Assembly: GCF_030646845.1 (NCBI RefSeq)
Contig: NZ_JAUSLE010000059.1
Coordinates: 1-62,269, forward strand
Reading direction: 5' to 3'
Source: Rhodoferax sp.
Lineage (GTDB): Bacteria; Pseudomonadota; Gammaproteobacteria; Burkholderiales; Burkholderiaceae_C
DNA: 62,269 nt
A program made the translations under genes and the position numbers. A model generated the notes under the pieces. That model did not search any database. It was not told where the DNA came from and saw nothing but the letters and a program-made list of their open reading frames with translations. This document shows, in pieces, positions 42,021 to 51,142 of the stretch. Position 1 is the stretch's first letter; every line of letters starts with the position of its first letter.

Positions 42021-43676
42021 ATGTCCAACGGCGCCAATGCCCTGATCCAGACCCTGGTCGATGCCGGTATCACCACCTGTTTCACCAACCCCGGCACCTC
42101 CGAGATGCACTTTGTCGCCGCACTCGACACCGTGCCCGAAATGCGCGCGGTGCTGGCCTTGTTCGAAGGCGTGGCCACCGGCGCGGCGGACGGCTATGGC
42201 CGCATGGCCGACAAGCCCGCCGCGACGCTGTTGCACCTGGGCTGCGGCCTGGGCAACGGCCTGGCCAACCTGCACAACGCACGCAAGGGCCGGGTGCCGA
42301 TTCTGAACATCGTGGGCGACCACGCCACCCATCACGTGCAGTACGACGCGCAGTTGCAGTCCGACATTGAAACCGTGGCGCGCAATGTGTCGCCCTGGGT
42401 GCGCACCTCCAAAAACACGCAGGACCTGTGCAAAGACGCGGCGGAGGCCATTGGCGCTTGCATGGGGCCACCCGGCCAGGTCGCGACCCTGATCCTGCCG
42501 GCTGACGTGTCGTGGGGCGAAGGCGGCGTGCCCGCAGCGCCACCCGTGATCACCCCGCCGGCAGCGGCGGACGACGCCACTGTGGCAGCCATTGCCAAGG
42601 CCCTCCAGGGCGAAGGCAAGAAGGCCATCCTGCTGGGGGGCCGCGCGCTGCGCACACCGGCGCTGATGGCGGTGGCACGCATCGCCGCCAAGACCGGTGC
42701 CAAGCTGTTTGCCGACGTTTTCCCCACACGCCTTGAGCGCGGTGCAGGTTTGCCGCCAGTGGAGCGCATCGCCTACCTGGCCGAACTGGCTTCGGTGCAG
42801 TTGAGCGGGCTGGACCATCTCATCCTGGTCGATGCCAAAGCGCCTGTTTCGTTCTTCGCTTACCCAGGGAAAGAGAGCTACCTGGTGCCTGAAGGCTGCC
42901 AGTTGCACACCCTGGCATCCTTCACACAGGACGTGACCGGCAGTCTGGACAAACTCTCCAGGGCCGTCGGCGCCGATCAGGCTACACCGGTGCTGCAGGC
43001 ACTCAAGCGCCCGGGCCTGCCACGTGGCAAATTCACGGCCGACAAGGTATGCAAGGCGATTGGACAGCTCATGCCCGAAAACGCCATCCTCGTGGACGAA
43101 GCGCAGACCTCGGGCATCATGCTGGCGATGTACACCGCGGGTGCCCCGCGCCACGATGTGCTCACGCTCACGGGCGGCGCCATCGGCCAGGGCCTGCCCA
43201 GCGCCGTGGGCGCGGCCATTGCCTGCCCGCAGCGCAAGGTGATTGCGCTAGCCGGTGACGGTTCGGCCATGTACACCATCCAGGCTTTGTGGACCCAGGC
43301 GCGCGAAAAGCTCGATGTCATCAATATCATTTTCAACAACCGCTCCTACGCCATTCTCAACGTCGAGTTGCAGCGTGTGGGCGCGGTCGGTGCTGGCGAC
43401 AAGGCCAAGGCTCAGCTCGACCTGCGTACACCACCGATTGATTTCGTGCACCTGGGGGAAGGCATGGGTGTGGCATCCAGACGCGTCACCACCACCGAAG
43501 AGTTTTTGGCCGCCTTCGAGCACGCACTGCGTACTCCAGGCCCGCACCTGATTGAGGCGATCGTGCCGCCGACGTTGGCCGGCTTGAAGCTGCGCGTGTT
43601 GCCGTATCTGCTGCAGTCACTGGCTAACCTGCCGCAGCCGATTGCACGGGCGCTCAAGAGCGCTATCGCGCCCTGA
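42021..43676 (+). CDS. Thiamine-diphosphate-dependent enzyme, acetolactate synthase/benzoylformate decarboxylase-like
   Basis: 551 residues of the TPP-dependent decarboxylase superfamily. N-terminal domain with Glu49 in LALFEGVATGAADGYGRMA (the cofactor-activating Glu), a central domain without a clear FAD site, and a C-terminal TPP motif LAGDGSAMYTIQ, ending with IIFNN (about 410-440). It is annotated as acetolactate-synthase-like but lies in a catabolic-looking pair, so a C-C lyase or 2-keto acid decarboxylase role is as likely. GAGGAGA precedes the ATG. Confidence 0.8.
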   Translation: MSNGANALIQTLVDAGITTCFTNPGTSEMHFVAALDTVPEMRAVLALFEGVATGAADGYGRMADKPAATLLHLGCGLGNGLANLHNARKGRVPILNIVGDHATHHVQYDAQLQSDIETVARNVSPWVRTSKNTQDLCKDAAEAIGACMGPPGQVATLILPADVSWGEGGVPAAPPVITPPAAADDATVAAIAKALQGEGKKAILLGGRALRTPALMAVARIAAKTGAKLFADVFPTRLERGAGLPPVERIAYLAELASVQLSGLDHLILVDAKAPVSFFAYPGKESYLVPEGCQLHTLASFTQDVTGSLDKLSRAVGADQATPVLQALKRPGLPRGKFTADKVCKAIGQLMPENAILVDEAQTSGIMLAMYTAGAPRHDVLTLTGGAIGQGLPSAVGAAIACPQRKVIALAGDGSAMYTIQALWTQAREKLDVINIIFNNRSYAILNVELQRVGAVGAGDKAKAQLDLRTPPIDFVHLGEGMGVASRRVTTTEEFLAAFEHALRTPGPHLIEAIVPPTLAGLKLRVLPYLLQSLANLPQPIARALKSAIAP

Positions 43677-43729
43677 AAGCTGCAGCGGCCGCGTCGTGGG
43701 CCGCCCCATTGTCCGCAAAGTGACGGGCT

Positions 43730-43760
43730 AGCCGGATCAAGCCCCAGCTTCATCCGGGCT
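43730..43760. terminator. Hairpin between convergent TPP-enzyme and GntR genes
   Basis: AGCCGGAT (43730-43737) pairs with ATCCGGGCT (43752-43760), one bulged base, loop of 14. It could serve either convergent gene, but there is no U-run and its right arm reaches the GntR stop codon. Confidence 0.35.
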
Positions 43761-44460
43761 ACGCCTGACGTTTGACGATGTCGTGCGTCAGCCGCACATG
43801 GGCTTCCAGAGCCAACGCCGCGCGCGCTTCCTGGCGGTCGATGGCGGCGCGAAAAATGTCCTCGTGCTCGCGGTGCACATCGCGCCCGCTGGCGTGGGCG
43901 GCGGTGAGCCGCCAGTTGATGTTGCGGTAGCGCTCAGCGTGGCGGTACAGGATGGACAGGAGATATTTGCTCCAGGTCGAATCGAAGCCAGCAATCAATG
44001 CTTCATGAAAGGCTTTGTTGCGGCGTTCCCAGAGGTCGGAACCAGATTCCGCAAGGTCGGTTTCGGTCTTGGTCAGCAGTTCGTAACTGACCACCAGCGC
44101 GGCCTCCCAGTTCGCATCGCCATGGCGGATCGACTGGCGCAGCGCTTCAGTCTCGAGCATGACACGGGTGTTGGTCAAGTCTTCCAGATCAGCCAGCGAG
44201 ATGGGTGCCACCCGGAAGCCACGCTGGCCTTCCGACGTGACCAGCGCGTCGGACACCAGCAGTGACAAGGCCTCGCGCAAGGTGCCAGCGCCGACCTCGT
44301 ACTGGTCCTTCAAGTGCTCGACGCGCAGCCGCTCTCCGGGCGCGAGCTTGCCGCACACCACGTCATGGCGCAGACCCAGGTAGGCGCGCTCGACCAGGGT
44401 GCGCGGTGCAGCGCTGGCGCTTTCGGAGCTGACACCAGCGAGGAGTTTCAAATTGGTCAT
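43759..44460 (-). CDS. GntR-family (FCD) regulator of the phenol genes
   Basis: 233 residues: winged-HTH GntR domain (about 20-88, with RVEHLKDQYEVGAGTLREAL and LVSDALVTSEGQRGFRV) and a C-terminal FCD ligand domain (about 95-225). It starts within the stop of the dmpR-like gene (ATGA overlap), so it is co-translated with the activator. GntR-type repressors encoded beside phenol genes are known in Comamonas (AphS/PhcS type), where they silence phenol use; a similar repressor role is the natural inference here. Confidence 0.82.
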   Translation of the reverse strand: MTNLKLLAGVSSESASAAPRTLVERAYLGLRHDVVCGKLAPGERLRVEHLKDQYEVGAGTLREALSLLVSDALVTSEGQRGFRVAPISLADLEDLTNTRVMLETEALRQSIRHGDANWEAALVVSYELLTKTETDLAESGSDLWERRNKAFHEALIAGFDSTWSKYLLSILYRHAERYRNINWRLTAAHASGRDVHREHEDIFRAAIDRQEARAALALEAHVRLTHDIVKRQA

Positions 44461-46172
44461 TGCAGTGTTCCCAGAGGAGGTTCGGAATCAGGTGGCGGTG
44501 TGTCCGCAACGCTGGTGTTGCGCCGTTTCTGGCGGTAGGCCAGTTGCGGCCGGGTCAGGCCGAGCAGACGTGCCGCCTCCGACAGGTTGCCGCGTGCGCG
44601 GGCCACGGCGTGGTCAAGCACGCGCGCCTCAATTTCTTCCAGTGAGCTGCCGCTGTCCAGAATGCGCGCACTCAGGTCGTCGTCCTGCGCGCTGGGCAGC
44701 GCAGCCAGGTGGCCGTGCGCGTCCAGACCGGTCTGCACCGTCTCGGGCTGGTTGGGAAACAGGTGCTCGCCTTCGACCATGCCACCCTGGCTTGCCAGAA
44801 TGACGCCACGCTCGACCAGGTTCTCCAGTTCGCGCACATTGCCAGGCCAGTCATGCTGATGCAGCGCTTGCAAGGCGCGCTCGCCGAAGCCCGTGAGGCG
44901 CTTGTTGTGGAGCGTACAGAAGCGCGCGAGCATGCTCTGCGCCAGCAGTTCAATGTCAGCCTGGCGCTCGCGAAGTGCCGGAATACCAATGGGATAGACA
45001 TTGAGCCGATACAACAGGTCACGCCGAAAGCGCCCGGCCCGCACCGCCTCCTCCAGGTTGACATTGGTGGCGGCCACCAGGCGCACATCGACCTTTTTCG
45101 TGGTCTCGCCGCCGACCCGTTCGATTTCACCCTCTTGCAGCACGCGCAACAGCTTGGCCTGGGCCGCCAGCGGCAGCTCGCCCACTTCGTCGAGCAACAG
45201 GGTGCCGCCGTCGGCGCGCTCGAAGCGCCCGGCACGAGCGGCATGGGCACCGGTGTAGGCACCCTTTTCTACGCCAAACAACTCGGCCTCGATCAGCTCG
45301 GACGGCAAGGCGGCGCAATTCACCGCGACGAACGGCGCCTCGGCACGGCTGGAGAGCTCGTGCAGCGTGCGCGCAAAGCGCTCCTTGCCGACGCCGGTCT
45401 CGCCCGTCAGCAACACCGTCACCTGGGTCTGCGCCACCTTCTCCATCAGCGCGTAGGCCTTGCGGAAAGCGGGCGAGATGCCGATCAGCTTGCCGCCTTG
45501 ACTGACAGGCTCCAGCGTCGATTTCAGGGCTTCGACCTGCGACTGCAGGGCCTCCATCTTTTCCATCAATGAGTCGTCGGTGAAGTAGACGCGATGCGCT
45601 TCGCCATCGGGCCATTCCTCGATCGGACGCCCGACGATCAGGCAGTGGTCTGCGCCACAAGCGGCGCAGAGGGTCTCCTTGTACAGAATCAGCCGTCCCA
45701 TGAAAGCGCTGGTGTAACCGCTGGCATAGCCCAGTAGCGTCCAGCAGGCCGGGTCGTCCACGAGGCCGAACTTCTGCTGGTGCGCATGGGCCTCCCACGA
45801 ATGGTCCCAGCGGAACTCGCCATAGAACTGGCCCGCTGGCACATCCAGTATGAGCTTGACCGGGATGACCCGCGCTGCGCCTTCGAGCATGTGCAGTTGC
45901 GGGCCGACCATAAAACTGTCCATCAGCGACTCGCCAGGGCGGATCTTTTTGGCGTACTCGGCGTCGCACAGACCCGAGGCGTAGCCCATGCGGGTGAGGA
46001 TGCGCCGGGCGTGCTCAGGGCCAATGGAGTTGACCAGGTCCTGGCGCAACGCGGCCAGCGCCATGGTGTGCATCAGCACCATGCGCCGATCGCCCAGCCA
46101 GATGGCGCCGCTGTCGGGCTCAAAGCGCAACAAGCGCCGCAAGTCACTGTCCGGGGGGTATTTGAGGTTCAT
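44457..46172 (-). CDS. dmpR: Phenol-responsive sigma-54 activator (DmpR/PoxR/AphR type)
   Basis: 571-residue bacterial enhancer-binding protein. An N-terminal XylR-type effector domain with V4R module (1-200; cysteines in CAACGADHC, 169-177) senses phenols, a short linker (about 205-225) follows, then the AAA+ domain: Walker A GETGVGKE (257-264), sigma-54 loop GAYTGA (304-309; usually GAFTGA), Walker [13 protein letters not shown], and the C-terminal Fis HTH ([20 protein letters not shown]). The start MNLKYPPD fits the family; an in-frame ATG at 46244 would extend into the promoter. It is divergent from dmpK, whose promoter carries sigma-54 and UAS motifs. Confidence 0.95.
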   Translation of the reverse strand: MNLKYPPDSDLRRLLRFEPDSGAIWLGDRRMVLMHTMALAALRQDLVNSIGPEHARRILTRMGYASGLCDAEYAKKIRPGESLMDSFMVGPQLHMLEGAARVIPVKLILDVPAGQFYGEFRWDHSWEAHAHQQKFGLVDDPACWTLLGYASGYTSAFMGRLILYKETLCAACGADHCLIVGRPIEEWPDGEAHRVYFTDDSLMEKMEALQSQVEALKSTLEPVSQGGKLIGISPAFRKAYALMEKVAQTQVTVLLTGETGVGKERFARTLHELSSRAEAPFVAVNCAALPSELIEAELFGVEKGAYTGAHAARAGRFERADGGTLLLDEVGELPLAAQAKLLRVLQEGEIERVGGETTKKVDVRLVAATNVNLEEAVRAGRFRRDLLYRLNVYPIGIPALRERQADIELLAQSMLARFCTLHNKRLTGFGERALQALHQHDWPGNVRELENLVERGVILASQGGMVEGEHLFPNQPETVQTGLDAHGHLAALPSAQDDDLSARILDSGSSLEEIEARVLDHAVARARGNLSEAARLLGLTRPQLAYRQKRRNTSVADTPPPDSEPPLGTLQ

Positions 46173-46267
46173 AAGCGGATGGTTTTGTGACCGGTGGCAT
46201 GCCTGAATTCTCGATATTACGGTATTTGGCTTTGGCGAGGCCAAAAATCCGGAAGTCAGCGCTAAAT

Positions 46268-46315
46268 TTGATCATTTGGTGAAGTCCGGCAGATTTCAGT
46301 TGATCAAATCAGCAA
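46268..46315 (+). promoter_or_regulatory. Candidate DmpR upstream activating sequences (two inverted repeats)
   Basis: TTGATCATTTGGTGAA (46268-46283) and TTGATCAAATCAGCAA (46300-46315) both start with TTGATCA and are imperfect palindromes 32 bp apart, about three helical turns, and lie roughly 140 to 190 bp upstream of the -24/-12 promoter, the usual spacing for DmpR/XylR-type UAS pairs. Confidence 0.75.
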
Positions 46316-46408
46316 ATCTGTCCGGGTTGGAGGTAAAACTGCGTATCCATGATCGCGATTCTCGGATTGACTGGCGCCAAAAAAGAGCAAACATCCGTCT
46401 TCTGAATT

Positions 46409-46437
46409 AGGGTTTTCCCTAGAAATCTCGAGAATTT
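46409..46437. promoter_or_regulatory. Adjacent palindromes between UAS and promoter, possible GntR or IHF region
   Basis: The 386-bp gap 46173-46558 has no gene and is all promoter. Between the UAS pair and the -24 element lie AGGGTTTTCCCT (46409-46420) and TCTCGAGA (46426-46433) extended by AAA/TTT on each side. Such a site could be the operator of the GntR-type repressor. The match is by position only. Confidence 0.35.
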
Positions 46438-46455
46438 GGCTGATTCAGCCGGTTG

Positions 46456-46471
46456 TGGCAAGCAACTTGCA
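46456..46471 (+). promoter_or_regulatory. Sigma-54 (-24/-12) promoter of the phenol hydroxylase operon
   Basis: TGGCAAGCAACTTGCA matches the consensus TGGCAC-N5-TTGC with the GG and GC dinucleotides correctly 10 bp apart. Transcription would start near 46483, giving a leader of about 75 bases before dmpK. Confidence 0.85.
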
Positions 46472-46558
46472 ATGACTGAACATGCTGCCCGCCTTGTCAC
46501 GCCCCTGTTTCTTCCATCGCCATGTTGCGATGCGCTCGTGCTTTTCAGGATGTACCCC

Positions 46559-46765
46559 ATGACCCAACCTGTGAATCCCACGGTCGAGTTGCCCGCTTGC
46601 GATATTGCACGCCGGTTTGTCCGGATCAAGGAAACCCGTCCGGACGGCATGGTCAGTTTCGAGTTCGCCATTGGCTGGCCTGAGTTGTCGGTGGACCTGA
46701 TGTTGCCACGGCCGGCCTTTGAAGAATTCTGCGTTGCGCAGCAAGTGCAGCGCCTGAATGATTGA
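46559..46765 (+). CDS. dmpK: Phenol hydroxylase assembly subunit DmpK (P0)
   Basis: 68-residue small subunit, not part of the active oxygenase but needed for assembly or iron loading. FVRIKETRPDGMVSFEFAIG is the family core. The start MTQPVNP (46559) has AGGA eight bases upstream; an ATG at 46550 is also in frame. It is first in the operon. Confidence 0.9.
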   Translation: MTQPVNPTVELPACDIARRFVRIKETRPDGMVSFEFAIGWPELSVDLMLPRPAFEEFCVAQQVQRLND

Positions 46766-46800
46766 GTCCCAGGTCGTATCTTTTTAAAAGGATTGTTCCC

Positions 46801-47796
46801 ATGTCAGTAGATCTCCACACCCGTGAAATCAAGCCCTTGCGCAACACGTTTACCCATACGGCGAAATACGCTGGCAACGACAAGCCGGCCTCGCGCTACC
46901 AGGAGGCGACCCTCGGTACCCAGCCGACCGATAACTTCCATTACCGCCCCACCTGGGACCCGGCGCACGAAATCTTTGATGCCTCCCGCTCCGCCATCAA
47001 GCTGGCTGACTGGAACGTGCTGCGCGACCCGCGCCAGTACTACTACGCGACGTGGACCATGGCACGGGCGCGCCAGCAGGACGCCATCGAGGCGAGCTAC
47101 GAGTTTGTGGATTCACGCGGACTGGTGGCCAGGATGCCCGACGCCTTGCGTGCCAAGGTGTGTCAGGTGCTGATGCCGCTGCGTCACGTGGCCTGGGGCG
47201 GCAATATGAACAACAGTTCGATTGGTGCTTATGGCTACGGCACACCGTTCACGGCGCCGGCCATGTTCCATGCCATGGACCACCTGGGCGCCGCGCAATT
47301 CATCACCCGCCTGGGCCTGGCGCTGGATGAGCCCGGTGTGTTGCAGGCCGGCAAAAACGACTGGCTGGGCGATGCCCGCTGGCAAGAGTTGCGCCGCTAT
47401 GTGGAAGACACGCTGGTGCTGCAGGACCCGTTCGAACTCTTCATCGCCCAGAACTTTGCCCTGGACGGCCAGCTTTACCCACTGATCTTTGGCAGCTTTG
47501 TGGACGAGCACATCGTGCCGCAGGGCGGCACGGCGGTTGCCATGCTCACCGCCTTCATGCCCGAGTGGCATCTTGAGAGCGCGCGCTGGATTGACGCGGT
47601 GCTCAAGGTTGCCGCAGCCGAATCGGCAGACAACCGGCAACTGATTGCAGGCTGGGTCAAGACCTGGGCGGATCGCGCGCAGGCGGCGCTGGCACCGGTG
47701 GCAGAACTCGCCCTGGGCGCGCAAGGTCAGCAGGCACTCGAGGAAGCACGCGACGGCCTGGACCAGCGCGGCAAAAAGGCTGGCATCGCCGCCTGA
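46801..47796 (+). CDS. dmpL: Phenol hydroxylase oxygenase beta subunit DmpL (P1)
   Basis: 331-residue oxygenase subunit without a diiron site, structurally paired with DmpN. MSVDLHTREIKPLRNTFTH and PTDNFHYRPTWDPAHEIFD are typical. AAAAGGA precedes the ATG at 46801. Second in the KLMNOP order. Confidence 0.95.
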   Translation: MSVDLHTREIKPLRNTFTHTAKYAGNDKPASRYQEATLGTQPTDNFHYRPTWDPAHEIFDASRSAIKLADWNVLRDPRQYYYATWTMARARQQDAIEASYEFVDSRGLVARMPDALRAKVCQVLMPLRHVAWGGNMNNSSIGAYGYGTPFTAPAMFHAMDHLGAAQFITRLGLALDEPGVLQAGKNDWLGDARWQELRRYVEDTLVLQDPFELFIAQNFALDGQLYPLIFGSFVDEHIVPQGGTAVAMLTAFMPEWHLESARWIDAVLKVAAAESADNRQLIAGWVKTWADRAQAALAPVAELALGAQGQQALEEARDGLDQRGKKAGIAA

Positions 47797-47826
47797 GCGG
47801 CCCCCCCAAATAAAAGGAGACACCTC

Positions 47827-48096
47827 ATGTCAGATGTATTCATAGCCTTTCAGGACAACGAAGATTCGCGTCCCATCATCGAGGCGATTCTGGCCGACAA
47901 CGCCAGCGCCGAGGCCACGTATCCCACCGGCCTGGTGAAGATCAATGCACCCGGCAGCCTCGTGATCCGCCGCGAAAGCATTGAAGGGCTGATTGGACGT
48001 TCTTTCAATCTGCAGCAGATCCACGTCAACCTGGTCACCCTCTCGGGCCACATTGACGAAGACGACGACCAGTTTTCGCTGAGCTGGACGCACTAG
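47827..48096 (+). CDS. dmpM: Phenol hydroxylase effector/activator DmpM (P2)
   Basis: 89-residue cofactorless effector protein that binds the oxygenase and promotes catalysis. FIAFQDNEDSRPIIEAILAD and INAPGSLVIRRESI are recognisable of the MmoB/DmpM family. AAAGGAGAC precedes the ATG. Confidence 0.95.
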   Translation: MSDVFIAFQDNEDSRPIIEAILADNASAEATYPTGLVKINAPGSLVIRRESIEGLIGRSFNLQQIHVNLVTLSGHIDEDDDQFSLSWTH

Positions 48097-48120
48097 ACCC
48101 GAACCACAGAAGGAGACAAC

Positions 48121-49680
48121 ATGGACACCCCCGTCATCAAAAAGAAGCTCGGTCTGAAGGACCGCTACGCCGCCATGACCCGCGACCTGGCCTGGGACAC
48201 CACCTACCAGCCCATGGACAAGGTCTTTCCGTATGACAAATACGAGGGCATCAAGATCCACGACTGGGACAAATGGGAGGACCCGTTCCGTCTGACGATG
48301 GACGCCTACTGGAAGTACCAGGGCGAAAAAGAGAAAAAGCTGTACGCGGTGATCGAAGCCTTCGCCCAGAACAACGGCCAGCTCGGCGTGTCCGATGCGC
48401 GTTACATCAACGCCCTCAAACTGTTTCTGACCGGTGTCACGCCGCTGGAGTACTACGCCTACCGTGGCTTCGCCCATGCCGGCCGCCAGTTCACCGGTGC
48501 CGGTGCCCGCGTCGCCTGCCAGATGCAGTCGATTGACGAGTTGCGCCACTACCAGACCGAAACCCACGCGCTGAGCCACTACAACAAGTACTTCAATGGC
48601 CTGCACAGCCCGCAGCACATGTTTGACCGGGTCTGGTACCTGTCGGTGCCCAAGTCCTTCTTTGAAGATGCCTACACCGGGGGCCCGTTCGAGTTCCTCA
48701 CCGCTGTCAGCTTTTCGTTCGAGTACGTGCTGACCAACCTGCTGTTCGTGCCCTTCATGTCGGGGGCCGCGCACAACGGCGACATGTCTACCGTGACCTT
48801 TGGCTTCAGCGCGCAATCGGACGAATCGCGCCACATGACGCTGGGCATCGAGTGCATCAAGTTCATGCTGGAGCAGGACCCGGACAACGTTCCCATCGTG
48901 CAGGGCTGGATCGACAAATGGTTCTGGCGCGGCTACCGCCTGCTGAGCATCGTGGCCATGATGCAGGACTACATGCTGCCCAAGCGCGTGATGAGCTGGC
49001 GCGAGAGCTGGGAAATGTATGTGGAAGACAACGGCGAAGCCCTGTTCAAGGACCTGGCCCGCTACGGCATCCGCAAGCCCAAGGGCTGGATACAGGCCTG
49101 CGAAGGCAAGGACCACATCAGCCACCAGACCTACGCCATCTTCTACAACTACAACGCGGCGGCCGCCATCCACACCTGGATTCCCAAGGAGGAGGAAATG
49201 GCATGGCTGTCGGAGAAGTACCCCGAGACCTTTGACCAGGTTTACAAGCCGCGCTGGGACTACTGGCGCGAGCAGGCCGACAAGGGCAACCGTTTCTACC
49301 AGAAGACCTTGCCCATGCTGTGCCAGACCTGCCAGATCCCGATGATCTTCACCGAGTTGGGTGATGCGACCAAGATCGCCTACCGCGAGTCCGACTACCT
49401 GGGCAACAAGTACCACTGCTGCAGTGACCACTGCAAGGAAATCTTTGACAACGAGCCCGAGAAGTATGTGCAGGCCTGGCTGCCGCCCCAGCAGATCTAC
49501 CAGGGCAACTGCTTCAAGCCCGAGGTCGATCCCGCCAAGGAAGGTTTCGATCCGCTGCTGGCCGTGCTGGACTACTACAACATGAAGGTCGGTAGCGACA
49601 ACTTCGACTTTGACGGCTCGGAAGACCAGAAGAACTTTGCCGCCTGGCGCGGCGATTCCGTAGAAGGAGCACAAAAATGA
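48121..49680 (+). CDS. dmpN: Phenol hydroxylase diiron oxygenase alpha subunit DmpN (P3)
   Basis: Catalytic subunit that hydroxylates phenol to catechol. 519 residues with the full set of diiron ligands: Glu110, Glu140 and His143 in the first half (DELRH) and Glu201, Glu235 and His238 in the second (DESRH). The spacing agrees with toluene/phenol monooxygenase alpha subunits. A zinc-like cluster CQTC...CCSDHC (about 401-441) follows, as in the family. It overlaps dmpO by four bases. Confidence 0.97.
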   Translation: MDTPVIKKKLGLKDRYAAMTRDLAWDTTYQPMDKVFPYDKYEGIKIHDWDKWEDPFRLTMDAYWKYQGEKEKKLYAVIEAFAQNNGQLGVSDARYINALKLFLTGVTPLEYYAYRGFAHAGRQFTGAGARVACQMQSIDELRHYQTETHALSHYNKYFNGLHSPQHMFDRVWYLSVPKSFFEDAYTGGPFEFLTAVSFSFEYVLTNLLFVPFMSGAAHNGDMSTVTFGFSAQSDESRHMTLGIECIKFMLEQDPDNVPIVQGWIDKWFWRGYRLLSIVAMMQDYMLPKRVMSWRESWEMYVEDNGEALFKDLARYGIRKPKGWIQACEGKDHISHQTYAIFYNYNAAAAIHTWIPKEEEMAWLSEKYPETFDQVYKPRWDYWREQADKGNRFYQKTLPMLCQTCQIPMIFTELGDATKIAYRESDYLGNKYHCCSDHCKEIFDNEPEKYVQAWLPPQQIYQGNCFKPEVDPAKEGFDPLLAVLDYYNMKVGSDNFDFDGSEDQKNFAAWRGDSVEGAQK

Positions 49681-50033
49681 GCGTTGTCGCCCTCAAACCC
49701 TACAGCTTTCCCGCCAAGGACGTGCGGGAGAACTTCCCCGCGCCGCTGCTGTTCATCGGTTGGGAAGACCACCTGATGTTCGGCGCGCCGATTGCCCTGC
49801 CCCTGCCACCAGACACGCCCTTTGGCGCACTGGGCGCGGCGGTGCTGCCCGGCACCTATGGCTACCACCCGGACTTTGCCAGGATCGACTGGGACAAGGT
49901 CGAGTGGTTGAAATCGGGCCAGCCCTGGAAGCCCGATCCGGCCAAGTCGCTGGCCGAAAACGGCTTGAAGCACAAGGACGTGATCCGCTTTCGCACACCC
50001 GGACTCTCGGGCCTGAACGGCTCCTGCAACTAA
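49677..50033 (+). CDS. dmpO: Phenol hydroxylase gamma subunit DmpO (P4)
   Basis: 118-residue third oxygenase subunit. YSFPAKDVRENFPAPLLFIG, followed by WEDHLMF, is the family opening. Overlaps the dmpN stop (ATGA); dmpP begins 18 bases on. Confidence 0.93.
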   Translation: MSVVALKPYSFPAKDVRENFPAPLLFIGWEDHLMFGAPIALPLPPDTPFGALGAAVLPGTYGYHPDFARIDWDKVEWLKSGQPWKPDPAKSLAENGLKHKDVIRFRTPGLSGLNGSCN

Positions 50034-50051
50034 GCCCTGACCGATCCGACG

Positions 50052-51116
50052 ATGAGTTACCAACTGACCATTGAGCCGCTGGGCGCGACCATCGAGGTGG
50101 AGGAAGGCCAGACCCTGCTGGATGCCGCCTTGCGCTCTGGGCTCTACATTCCGCACGCCTGCGGCCACGGCCTGTGTGGTACCTGCAAGGTGCAGGTGAG
50201 TGAGGGCGAGGTGGAGCACGGCCATGCCAACCCGTTTGCGCTGATGGACTTTGAGCGCGATGCCGGCAAGACGCTGGCCTGCTGCGCCACGCTGCAAAGC
50301 GATGCCACCATCGAGGCGGACATTGACGAAGACCCCGATGCGCAAGTGATCCCGGTGCGCGACTTCCTGACCACGGTGTCGCGCATCGAGACCCTGACGC
50401 CCACGATCAAGGCCATCTTCCTCAAGCTGAACCAGCCGATTCATTTTCAGGCGGGCCAGTATGTGCAAGTGGTGATTCCCGGCGTTGAAGGCAGCCGGGC
50501 GTTTTCGATTGCCAATTCACCCGCGCAGGTGCAGGCCAGTGGTGAAATCGAGCTGAATGTCCGCATCGTGGCCGGCGGCGCAGGCACCACCTGGCTGCAC
50601 CAGCAGCTGGCCGTGGGTGACCGCTTGCAGATCTCCGGCCCGTATGGCCGCTTCTTTGTGCGCAAGTCCGCCAACGTGCCAATGATCTTCATGGCGGGCG
50701 GATCGGGCCTGTCGAGCCCGCGCGCCATGATCCATGACCTGCTGGAAGAGAACAGCCAACTGCCCATCACGTTGCTGTATGGCCAACGCGTGCGCGAAGA
50801 ACTGTATTACGACGACGAGTTTCGTGCACTCGCCGCCAGGCACCCCAACTTCACCTACGTGCCGTCGCTCTCCAGCGAAGCTGAGGGCTCCGACTGGCCG
50901 GGTGCACGCGGTTTTGTGCACGAGGTAGCCAAGGCCCACTTTGGCGGCACGTTTGCGGGCCACCAGGCCTGCCTGTGCGGGCCGCCCGTGATGATCGAGG
51001 CCTGTATCTCCACCCTGATGCAGGGACGTTTGTACGAGCGCGATATCTACACCGAGAAGTTTCTCTCGGCGGCAGATACGAACCGGCAGCGCAGCCCGCT
51101 GTTCAAGCGGGTTTGA
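50052..51116 (+). CDS. dmpP: Phenol hydroxylase reductase DmpP (P5)
   Basis: NADH-dependent FAD and [2Fe-2S] reductase that feeds electrons to DmpN. Plant-type ferredoxin domain with Cys37, Cys42, Cys45 and Cys77/78, then FAD (RAFSIANSPAQ) and NAD domains (MAGGSGLSSPRAMI; CLCGPPVM). 354 residues. The last bases are duplicated near 57.46 kb, where the meta-pathway genes resume. Confidence 0.96.
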   Translation: MSYQLTIEPLGATIEVEEGQTLLDAALRSGLYIPHACGHGLCGTCKVQVSEGEVEHGHANPFALMDFERDAGKTLACCATLQSDATIEADIDEDPDAQVIPVRDFLTTVSRIETLTPTIKAIFLKLNQPIHFQAGQYVQVVIPGVEGSRAFSIANSPAQVQASGEIELNVRIVAGGAGTTWLHQQLAVGDRLQISGPYGRFFVRKSANVPMIFMAGGSGLSSPRAMIHDLLEENSQLPITLLYGQRVREELYYDDEFRALAARHPNFTYVPSLSSEAEGSDWPGARGFVHEVAKAHFGGTFAGHQACLCGPPVMIEACISTLMQGRLYERDIYTEKFLSAADTNRQRSPLFKRV

Positions 51117-51119
51117 GGA
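51086..51119 (+). repeat. 34-bp direct repeat, copy 1 (3' end of dmpP)
   Basis: GCAGCGCAGCCCGCTGTTCA plus AGCGGGTTTGAGGA, including the dmpP stop. The same 34 bases with one change recur at 57460-57493, directly before dmpQ. The pair brackets the ABC transporter module. Confidence 0.9.
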
Positions 51120-51127
51120 CTTTGGCA

Positions 51128-51142
51128 ATACCAAAAAGGTAT
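51128..51142 (+). promoter_or_regulatory. Candidate LysR (BenM/CatM-type) operator, ATAC-N7-GTAT
   Basis: ATACCAAAAAGGTAT is a perfect dyad with the spacing known for the BenM/CatM/CatR binding motif. Additional GTAT half-sites are at 51161 and 51171, 22 and 10 bp further, on one helical face. It lies upstream of the aromatic-importer binding protein, and a matching LysR protein is in the same module. Confidence 0.65.

Noticed and set aside
40304..42178. Long open frame opposite the FAD dehydrogenase
   Set aside because: Mirror frame of a high-GC gene; composition is His/Gln/Gly-rich with no recognisable domain.
47830..49674. Long open frame opposite dmpN and dmpM (about 614 codons)
   Set aside because: Antisense shadow of well-identified phenol hydroxylase genes.
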